10,207 bases of DNA from an uncultured Clostridia bacterium (GTDB taxonomy: Bacteria; Bacillota_A; Clostridia; TANB77; CAG-508): positions 1-10,207 of the forward strand of contig CATKFT010000087.1 in assembly GCA_949747745.1 (NCBI GenBank), written 5' to 3'. Made by a program: the position numbers and the translations under genes. Positions 1-4,965 of this stretch are shown here, in pieces. A model generated the notes under the pieces. The model was not told where the DNA came from. It did no database searches and saw only the letters and a program-made list of their open reading frames with translations. The first letter of the stretch is position 1. Each line of letters begins with the position of its first letter.

Positions 1-732
1 AAAGAATTAGTAAAAGATAATGTCAATTTAAAGTGTGGAATATGTGATTTGATAGCAGAAACCAAAGAAAATATAGTATTGTTAGAAATGCAAAATAAGA
101 ATTTGAATGATTTTAAAAAAAGACTAAAAAGATATGTATCAGTATTATATGCAACACAAGAATTTAAAGAGGGTTATGGTGAGATAAAACCAATAAAGGT
201 GTATTTAGTATTAAATTATGAAGAGGGAGAAAAACAGGTCTTAAAAAAATATTCAGAAATAGAGAAAAAAATAAAAGAGGAATTTGATTGCCTATCAGAA
301 ATAGCAGTTTGGAATATAAAGGAAGCACTAAAGAGAAAAGAAGGAAAAGATTATGAATATGCGAAATTATATGTATTAGATAAATATTCAAAAGAAGAAG
401 CATTAAAAATATTAGAGGATTTATATCAAAATGAGAGGTATAAAGAAGAAGTAGAAAAAATAGTGATATATAATTTGGATATAAAGACATACCAAAAGTT
501 AAAGGAGGAGAAATATATGATAGAAACCACGTTTGAATTTGAAATATCAGGGTTAAGAGAAGAAGCAAAAAGAATAGGATTAATGGAAGGACGAGAAGAG
601 GGGAAAAAAGAAGGTTTAATGAAAACAGCTTTATCTATGTTACAGGAAGGGTTAGATTTATCGTTGATTAAAAAAGTGACAGGATTAACAGAGCAACAGA
701 TATTAAATATACAAATGGGACTTAATAAATAA
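1..732 (+). CDS. Rpn-family PD-(D/E)XK nuclease, 5'-truncated by the window edge
   Basis: The reading frame is open from base 1 and gives 243 residues; the true start lies upstream. A TTG at 49 is only an internal codon, because the residues before it (ending KCGICD) fit the nuclease core. The PD-(D/E)XK signature is visible as Asp16 in GICD, then Glu29 and Gln31 in LLEMQN, the E-x-Q form usual in Rpn/PDDEXK-transposase-like proteins. The middle (about residues 50-170) is charged and helical. The end has four GxxE-type tetrapeptides and a final helix pair (LSLIKKVTGLTEQQ). Known of the family: Rpn proteins are DNA endonucleases first described as recombination-promoting and annotated as putative transposases, later shown to be toxic anti-phage proteins restrained by their own C-terminal domain. 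No transposon ends are visible. A hairpin terminator follows 8 bases after the stop. The family call is confident; activity is inferred. Confidence 0.85.
   Translation, partial: KELVKDNVNLKCGICDLIAETKENIVLLEMQNKNLNDFKKRLKRYVSVLYATQEFKEGYGEIKPIKVYLVLNYEEGEKQVLKKYSEIEKKIKEEFDCLSEIAVWNIKEALKRKEGKDYEYAKLYVLDKYSKEEALKILEDLYQNERYKEEVEKIVIYNLDIKTYQKLKEEKYMIETTFEFEISGLREEAKRIGLMEGREEGKKEGLMKTALSMLQEGLDLSLIKKVTGLTEQQILNIQMGLNK
501..510 (+). promoter_or_regulatory. Strong internal Shine-Dalgarno site within the Rpn gene
   Basis: AAAGGAGGAG contains an eight-base match (AAAGGAGG) to the 3' end of 16S rRNA, the longest such match I found in the window apart from the GAGGAGGG of prpC. It decides the internal start at 517. 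It is encoded by Lys-Glu-Glu, with both Glu codons GAG. Confidence 0.65.
517..732 (+). CDS. Internal in-frame ORF: C-terminal Rpn small protein (RpnS-like antitoxin candidate)
   Basis: Within the Rpn gene and in the same frame, an ATG at 517 is preceded by AAAGGAGGAG (501-510). Spacing from GGAGG to ATG is 8 bases, as good as any start in this window. Translation from it gives 71 residues: a short linker, the tetrapeptide repeat helix and the C-terminal helix pair, with none of the nuclease core. Known: in E. coli-type Rpn systems the C-terminal domain (RpnS) is made from an internal start, dimerises through a helix carrying four-residue repeats, and blocks the full-length toxin (RpnL). Seen: the site, the frame and the repeats. 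Inferred: that the short protein is made here and neutralises the nuclease. The alternative is a chance SD within Lys-Glu codons. Confidence 0.6.
   Translation: MIETTFEFEISGLREEAKRIGLMEGREEGKKEGLMKTALSMLQEGLDLSLIKKVTGLTEQQILNIQMGLNK
577..624 (+). repeat. Four tandem tetrapeptide-coding units in the Rpn C-terminal domain
   Basis: The frame reads GLME-GREE-GKKE-GLMK, four 12-base units each beginning with a Gly codon and mostly ending in Glu. The DNA copies are diverged, so this is a protein-level repeat. Tetrapeptide repeats of variable number at this place are a described trait of Rpn C-terminal dimerisation helices. Confidence 0.7.
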
Positions 733-740
733 TAAATTTT

Positions 741-773
741 AGACTGTTGACAAATATGTTCGATGGTCTTTTT
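741..773 (+). terminator. Rho-independent terminator of the Rpn gene
   Basis: AGACTGTTGA (741-750) pairs over ten positions with TCGATGGTCT (760-769), counting three G-U pairs. The loop is nine bases, and the right arm runs into TTTTTCTTT. It lies 8 bases after the Rpn stop codon. Confidence 0.65.
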
Positions 774-997
774 CTTTATACGAAAAGCATTATAATAAAA
801 ATGTAAGAACGATCTTATATTAGCTTAAATGGTCATTGAGTTTTTACTTTTTTTATGTGGAAATAATAAATTTAGAAAAAAATAAGGATATTTTTAAGAG
901 TAATAGAAGAACATTTTAATTGGGATTTTGTATCATATAAAAAATAAAAGAGGATTAAAATAAAGCAATATAAAATATTTTTTGTAATATCTTTTAT
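774..997. other. Intergenic stretch without a recognisable gene
   Basis: Very AT-rich, with no SD-preceded ORF of useful length. It holds an isolated TATAAT (791-796) with no good -35 box, a small hairpin TAAGA/TCTTA (804-817), and a weak seven-pair hairpin (822-842) that runs into TTTTTACTTTTTTT. These could bound a transcript of about 45-50 bases, but the support is slight. The rest (about 856-997) shows nothing I can name. Confidence 0.4.
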
Positions 998-1030
998 TTG
1001 ACAAAATTAGTATTTATTCTTTGCTATGAT
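998..1030 (+). promoter_or_regulatory. Putative promoter of spoIIP (extended -10)
   Basis: TTGACA at 998-1003 and an extended -10, TGCTATGAT, at 1022-1030. The spacer of 21 bases is too long for a standard pair, so the extended -10 may act alone. The predicted RNA start is near 1037, about 18 bases before the ATG. It looks vegetative (sigma-A-like); I see no clear sigma-E or sigma-F element, although that would be expected for spoIIP in Bacillus or Clostridium. Confidence 0.4.
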
Positions 1031-1054
1031 TGTAATGATAAAGAGGTGAAAAAA

Positions 1055-2041
1055 ATGTCCAAACGATTTAAAGCAAAGAAACGAAGAACAATAAAAACAA
1101 AATTAGTATGGATTTTATTTATTTGTTTGATGTTGTTTATTATATTAGCAACTGTTTTTAAAAATTTTAAATTGGCAACAAGCAATGAAGAATTTGTAAA
1201 AAATCTATTGGAGGACTCTAATTATCATTTGAAATATAATAAAACAGCTTCTAGAATTATAACAAATATTAGCAATTTTTTATCATCTTTTAAAATAGAA
1301 GAGCCAATTACGATATTAGAAGAATCATTAGGCTATACATTTACAAGTTCAAATGAACCAGTGGAAAAGAAAAATGAAATGAAAATGGTATTTCACAGAA
1401 ATAATGTAGATGATTTAAAATTGCCAAATCAGCCTAGAGTTTATATTTATAGTACACATTACAAGGAAAGTTATTCAGCAACAAATCTAGAAGATTATAA
1501 TATTACTCCAAACGTAAAAATGGCTTCTATGTTACTAAAAGAAAAACTGAATAAATTAGGAGTTTCAACAGTAGTAGAAGAAGCGGATTTGGGAGATTTT
1601 ATGGCAGTCAATAATTGGAATCATTCCAGAAGTTATGAAGCGAGTAGATATTTTGTGAAAGATGCGTTAACAAAAAATCCCAATTTAGAACTTATTATAG
1701 ATTTGCACAGAGATGCTGTTTCCAAAAAAAGTTCTACTGTAGAAATTGATGGAACAAGTTATGCCAAAATTTTATTTGTATGTGGAAAAGAAAATCCGAA
1801 CTATGAGAAAAATTTAGAATTAATGAATAAATTGAATCAAAAAATCAAAGAGAAATATCCAGGATTAACAAGAGGTGTAATGACTCATGAAGGAAAAGGA
1901 TATAACGGAGTTTATAATCAAGATTTGAGTCCAAATATCATTTTATTGGAATGTGGAGGAAATGAAAATAATATAGGAGAAGTTACCAATACTTTGACTT
2001 TAATAGCTCCTATTATAGTGGAGATGTTAAATGAAAGCTGA
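1055..2041 (+). CDS. spoIIP: Stage II sporulation protein P (SpoIIP), N-acetylmuramoyl-L-alanine amidase
   Basis: The 328-residue protein has a basic N-terminus (KRFKAKKRRTIKTK), one membrane helix at about residues 17-35, a stalk of about 85 residues and the SpoIIP amidase domain from about 125. Family motifs are visible: VYIYSTHYKESY (His135, Glu138 as zinc ligand/catalytic candidates), DLHRDA (His218) and the C-terminal ECGGNENNIGEV. Known: SpoIIP cleaves stem peptides from glycan strands and, with SpoIID and SpoIIM, drives membrane migration during engulfment. The start is ATG 1055, with AGAGGTG six bases upstream; an in-frame TTG at 998 is rejected because it lies in the promoter. The length is on the short side compared with B. 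subtilis. The next gene overlaps its end by 11 bases, so the two are probably co-translated. It stops with TGA. Confidence 0.9.
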   Translation: MSKRFKAKKRRTIKTKLVWILFICLMLFIILATVFKNFKLATSNEEFVKNLLEDSNYHLKYNKTASRIITNISNFLSSFKIEEPITILEESLGYTFTSSNEPVEKKNEMKMVFHRNNVDDLKLPNQPRVYIYSTHYKESYSATNLEDYNITPNVKMASMLLKEKLNKLGVSTVVEEADLGDFMAVNNWNHSRSYEASRYFVKDALTKNPNLELIIDLHRDAVSKKSSTVEIDGTSYAKILFVCGKENPNYEKNLELMNKLNQKIKEKYPGLTRGVMTHEGKGYNGVYNQDLSPNIILLECGGNENNIGEVTNTLTLIAPIIVEMLNES

Positions 2042-2375
2042 AGATAGAGTAAAGATTTACAATCGGATTTTTAAATATGTTTTTTGGTTACTTTTATTAA
2101 CATTTTTAACTTTATATTTTTCCCAAAGCACAGGATATTATGAATTTAAACAACAAAAAAAGGTAATTTATACAGCAGAACAAATCAAAAAATTTGAGGC
2201 TGATGTTGCATCTGGTAAAGATGTTCATATTGAAGATTATATGGAATCAACAAATAAAGATTACAGTAATAAAGCTTCAGATATAGGACTTTCCTTTTCA
2301 GAAACACTAGGAAATATTGTAAAATCTGGAATAGAAGGTTTCTTTGATTCCATTAATAAGATGGTAGAAGAATAA
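2031..2375 (+). CDS. Small single-pass membrane protein overlapping spoIIP, family not recognised
   Basis: A 114-residue protein: a short basic cytoplasmic start (MKAEDRVKIYNRIFK), one hydrophobic helix at about residues 16-31 (VFWLLLLTFLTLYF), then an outside domain of about 80 polar residues. The tail includes an acidic stretch (GKDVHIEDYMEST), a DYSNKASDIG motif and an amphipathic C-terminal helix. No cysteines or catalytic motif are visible. The ATG lies inside the last codons of spoIIP, with GGAG (2020-2023) seven bases upstream, so translation is coupled to spoIIP. Inference: a partner or regulator of SpoIIP at the membrane, possibly serving the role of an engulfment accessory. It is not SpoIIM or SpoIID by size or motifs. 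The coding call is firm; the function is unknown. Confidence 0.8.
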   Translation: MKAEDRVKIYNRIFKYVFWLLLLTFLTLYFSQSTGYYEFKQQKKVIYTAEQIKKFEADVASGKDVHIEDYMESTNKDYSNKASDIGLSFSETLGNIVKSGIEGFFDSINKMVEE

Positions 2376-2381
2376 ATTTTA

Positions 2382-2390
2382 TGATACAAT
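2382..2390 (+). promoter_or_regulatory. Extended -10 promoter for the nucleotidase gene
   Basis: TGATACAAT fits the TGnTANAAT extended -10 form. It begins six bases after the stop of the preceding gene. No convincing -35 is seen at the right distance. RNA would start near 2397, within the SD (GGGTGG, 2397-2402), leaving a leader of only about ten bases. Confidence 0.5.
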
Positions 2391-2406
2391 AGTATTGGGT
2401 GGAAAT

Positions 2407-2973
2407 ATGAAAACAATAATGGTAGATATGGATGAAGTTTTGTGTATAGGTGGTCATTTAGGTGTTGTGAATAAATTTTTAAATACCTCTTATAAGGTGG
2501 AAGATCTTTCAGGATACTATACAGAAGATTTGGTTCCAAAAGAACGTTTACAAAATTATTATCAATTTTTTGAAACACAAAATGTATATGAATATGCTAA
2601 TATAATACCAGATGCAGTGGAAGTATTAGAAAAATTATCTAAGAAATATCAAATTTTTATTTGTACTGCTTATTATAGTGATGCATATGACATGGACCAA
2701 AGTCATTGTTTAATAGACAAATATAAATGGTTGCAAAAAATATTTCCATTTATTAATCCATATCAATATGTCTTTATTAATGAAAAAAGCTTATTAAATT
2801 GTGATATTAAAATTGATGATAAGCTATCTAATTTAAAAGGATATGGAGAACAAAAATATTTATTTGATTCTTATCATAATCAGGAAATTAGTGATAAGGA
2901 ATTAGAAAAAGAAGGAGTTGTTCGGGTATCTGGTTGGAAAGAATTAGCAGACATTTTATTGAAAGAAGAATAA
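2407..2973 (+). CDS. 5'(3')-deoxyribonucleotidase, NT5C type (HAD superfamily)
   Basis: A 188-residue soluble protein of the NT5C/YorS-like HAD family. Motif I is VDMDEVL, with nucleophile Asp7 and acid/base Asp9. Motif II is the Thr in FICTAY (Thr87). A lysine in LIDKYKW (Lys105 or Lys107) is the motif III candidate, and motif IV is IDDK (Asp137, Asp138). The later FDSYHN segment is also typical of this family. Known reaction: removal of phosphate from deoxyribonucleoside monophosphates, balancing nucleotide pools. The start is ATG 2407 behind GGGTGG; an in-frame TTG at 2395 is rejected because it overlaps that site. The gene has its own extended -10 promoter but lies in line with spoIIP, so read-through is possible. 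Substrate preference cannot be read from sequence. Confidence 0.85.
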   Translation: MKTIMVDMDEVLCIGGHLGVVNKFLNTSYKVEDLSGYYTEDLVPKERLQNYYQFFETQNVYEYANIIPDAVEVLEKLSKKYQIFICTAYYSDAYDMDQSHCLIDKYKWLQKIFPFINPYQYVFINEKSLLNCDIKIDDKLSNLKGYGEQKYLFDSYHNQEISDKELEKEGVVRVSGWKELADILLKEE

Positions 2974-3142
2974 TAGTAGATTAGGATGCCTATGGATATT
3001 TTAAGAAATTATGATATGTTTAAATAAAATTATAAGCGAAATAAAAATGAATGAAAAATGTTAAAAATATATAATTAAAGAAAATAAAGTCAGATAGAAA
3101 TCCTAATTTTAATCATTTAATTGTTACAAAATTGAAATTTTT
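2974..3142. other. AT-rich 3' region between the nucleotidase gene and its terminator
   Basis: No gene is recognised here. The terminator lies about 170 bases after the stop codon, so a long 3' untranslated region is predicted. An eight-base inverted repeat (2980-2987 with 3100-3107, ATTAGGAT) extends to ten pairs in RNA with one G-U pair, but its arms are about 110 bases apart. Confidence 0.35.
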
Positions 3143-3173
3143 AAAATCATAGAATTATCTATGATTTTTTTTT
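3143..3173 (+). terminator. Strong Rho-independent terminator upstream of rlmN
   Basis: A perfect 11-base stem, AAAATCATAGA/TCTATGATTTT, with loop ATTA, running into nine T (3165-3173). The left half starts with four A, so the hairpin could also work for a minus-strand transcript, but no minus-strand gene faces it. The -10 box of rlmN follows ten bases later. Confidence 0.8.
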
Positions 3174-3182
3174 ATTTTTTGT

Positions 3183-3188
3183 TATAAT
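3183..3188 (+). promoter_or_regulatory. -10 box of the rlmN-prpC-prkC-rsgA-rpe operon
   Basis: A perfect TATAAT follows a T-rich tract. At 17-18 bases upstream no TTGACA is found; that position overlaps the preceding terminator stem. The predicted RNA start near 3195 coincides with the SD AGGGTG (3195-3200), giving a leader of about 11 bases before ATG 3206. Confidence 0.6.
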
Positions 3189-3205
3189 ACTAGTAGGGTG
3201 TTTGT

Positions 3206-4228
3206 ATGAAAAATATATATGGGTTTACATTACCTAGATTAGAAAATTATTTTTTAAAAAAAGGAGATAAAAAGTTTAAAGCAACACAGGTCTTTGAATG
3301 GATTTATAAACAGCGAATTCATTCTTTTGACGAGATGAAAAATGTTAGTAAAAATACAATTGAAGATTTAAAAGAAAATTTTGCTTTGACACCCTTAACA
3401 TTATTACAAAAACAAATTGATACAGATGTATGTAAATTTTTATTTGGTTTAGCGGATGGAAATAAAATAGAAGCTGTTTTAATGAAACATGATTATGGAA
3501 ATAGTTTATGTGTATCTAGTCAAGTAGGTTGTAATATGGGATGTACATTTTGTGAAAGTGGAAGATTAAAAAAAGTGAGGAACTTGGAAATTCATGAAAT
3601 GGTAACGCAAATATTGCAAGTAGAACAGGAAATGAATATCAAAATTAGCCATTTAGTACTTATGGGAATTGGAGAACCATTTGACAATTATGAAAATGTC
3701 ATGGATTTTATTTCTATTTTAAATGAACCAAAGGGGATTGATTTAGGAGCAAGACATATTACTGTTTCAACATGTGGAATTGTTCCAAAAATTTTGAAGT
3801 TTATGAAAAGTGGAAAACAAGTGAATTTAGCAATCTCTCTTCATGCTTCAAATAATGAAATAAGAGACAAAATTATGAAGATTAATAAAGCATATAAAAT
3901 AGAAGAAGTAATCGATGCAGTAAAACAATACATCAAAGAGACAAATAGGAGAGTAACTTTTGAATATATTTTATTAAAGGGTGTTAATGATAAAGAGGAG
4001 CATGCTATAGAGCTTGCAAAAATTTTAAAGGGAATAAATTGTTATGTGAATCTCATTCCCTATAATGAAACAAGCCATATAGAATATAAAAAAAGCTCAA
4101 AAAATACCATTATGAAATTTTTTGATACCTTAAAGAAAAATCATATCAATGTAACAATCAGAAAAGAATTTGGCTCTAAAGTAAGTGCTGCATGTGGGCA
4201 ATTAAGAGCAAATTATGAGGAGGGATAA
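3206..4228 (+). CDS. rlmN: RlmN, dual-specificity 23S rRNA/tRNA adenine-C2 methyltransferase
   Basis: A radical-SAM methyltransferase of 340 residues, making 2-methyladenosine at 23S rRNA A2503 and, in some bacteria, tRNA A37. The N-terminal accessory domain covers about residues 1-90. The 4Fe-4S cluster motif CNMGCTFC gives Cys109, Cys113 and Cys116. The methyl-carrying Cys330 is in AACGQL, its partner Cys102 lies seven residues before the cluster, and Glu89 fits the catalytic acid/base. GIGEPFDNYEN and ARHITVSTCGI are family blocks. After the cluster it reads CESGRLKKVRNL instead of the CASTLGGLKRNL of B. subtilis, so it belongs to a variant clade. I prefer RlmN to the resistance enzyme Cfr because of the overall length, the MGIGEPFDNYEN block and the housekeeping operon. 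Its last codons carry the SD of prpC. Confidence 0.95.
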   Translation: MKNIYGFTLPRLENYFLKKGDKKFKATQVFEWIYKQRIHSFDEMKNVSKNTIEDLKENFALTPLTLLQKQIDTDVCKFLFGLADGNKIEAVLMKHDYGNSLCVSSQVGCNMGCTFCESGRLKKVRNLEIHEMVTQILQVEQEMNIKISHLVLMGIGEPFDNYENVMDFISILNEPKGIDLGARHITVSTCGIVPKILKFMKSGKQVNLAISLHASNNEIRDKIMKINKAYKIEEVIDAVKQYIKETNRRVTFEYILLKGVNDKEEHAIELAKILKGINCYVNLIPYNETSHIEYKKSSKNTIMKFFDTLKKNHINVTIRKEFGSKVSAACGQLRANYEEG

Positions 4229-4229
4229 C

Positions 4230-4964
4230 ATGGAATATTATTATTTAACAGACCCAGGAAAAGTAAGAGAACATAATGAAGATAGTGTAATCATTGTGAA
4301 AAATAAAAGTAATGAGTTATTACTTGCAGTTGCAGATGGAATGGGTGGACATAAAGCAGGTGAAATTGCTTCCAGTATTGCTATCTCTCATATTGGAAAA
4401 CGATTTTCAGAAATTAGTAGTATTGGAAATAAGGAAGATGCAGTTGCTTGGATAAAAGATATTGTAAGTGAAGCGAATGTTTTAATTTATAAATATACAG
4501 CAGAGCATCCAGAAAGTACAGGAATGGGAACTACTTTGGTATTATCTGTATTAACGAGTGAATTTTTATTATTTGGAAATATTGGAGATAGCTCAGGATA
4601 TGTCATTAAAAATGAGAAATTGCATAAAATTACAACAGACCATACATTAGTAAACTTGCTTGTAAAATCTGGAGAATTAACGCCAGAAGAAGCGAAAGAG
4701 CATCCGAGAAAGAATGTTTTGATGAGAGCTTTAGGTGCTGCTTCTATCGTAGAAATGGATATTTTTGATGTAGAAACAGATATTGATGGGATTTTCTTAT
4801 GTAGCGATGGTTTGACAAATATGTTAAATGATGAACAGATTACAGTAGTCTTAAATGAAGATATAACATTAGAAGAAAAAATAAAAAAGTTAATTACAAA
4901 AAGTAATAATAGGGGTGGAAATGATAACATTTCTATCGCATGCTTATTAAAGGACGGTGTATAG
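4230..4964 (+). CDS. prpC: PrpC, PPM/PP2C-type Ser/Thr protein phosphatase
   Basis: A 244-residue cytosolic metal-dependent phosphatase, the partner of the next gene's kinase. Motifs in order: GKVREHNED (Arg13, Asp18), VADGMGGHKAGE (Asp36), GMGTTLVL (about 98-105), NIGDSSGY (Asp120), the DHTLVNLL/HPRKNVLMRALG flap region (137-169), LCSDGLTNML (Asp193) and RGGNDNISI (Asp232). These are the metal-binding acids of the family. At 120-123 the usual GDSR is GDSS, a small deviation. The start is ATG 4230, one base after the rlmN stop, with GAGGAGGG (4217-4224) inside rlmN; an upstream ATG at 4215 lies before the SD and is rejected. Known role: dephosphorylates PrkC and its substrates, such as RsgA and elongation factors in Bacillus. 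Confidence 0.95.
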   Translation: MEYYYLTDPGKVREHNEDSVIIVKNKSNELLLAVADGMGGHKAGEIASSIAISHIGKRFSEISSIGNKEDAVAWIKDIVSEANVLIYKYTAEHPESTGMGTTLVLSVLTSEFLLFGNIGDSSGYVIKNEKLHKITTDHTLVNLLVKSGELTPEEAKEHPRKNVLMRALGAASIVEMDIFDVETDIDGIFLCSDGLTNMLNDEQITVVLNEDITLEEKIKKLITKSNNRGGNDNISIACLLKDGV

Positions 4965-4965
4965 A

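Noticed and set aside
164..568. Long minus-strand open frame opposite the Rpn gene (and similar ones at 4487-4930, 5793-6221 and 7151-7411)
   Set aside because: They translate to Leu/Ile/Phe/Ser-rich sequence produced by reading Lys/Glu/Asn codons backwards. They have no SD and lie wholly opposite well-supported genes.
1..732. Rpn gene as part of an insertion sequence
   Set aside because: The family is often labelled a transposase, but no terminal inverted repeats, target duplication or second element gene is visible.
998..1054. Upstream TTG start giving spoIIP 19 extra residues
   Set aside because: The TTG is part of TTGACA, there is no SD before it, and ATG 1055 has a well-spaced AGAGGTG.
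2986..3027. Tiny ORF ATG CCT ATG GAT, 13 codons, downstream of the nucleotidase gene
   Set aside because: Too short to support, no well-spaced SD for the first ATG, and no recognisable peptide type.
2980..3107. Inverted repeat ATTAGGAT/ATCCTAAT after the nucleotidase gene, as a possible mobile-element end or structured RNA
   Set aside because: Eight bases in an AT-rich stretch of this size can arise by chance; there is no target duplication and no transposase between the arms.
3206..4228. Cfr-type antibiotic-resistance methyltransferase
   Set aside because: Cfr shares the cysteines, but this protein has the RlmN blocks MGIGEPFDNYEN and ARHITVSTCGI and sits in a housekeeping operon.
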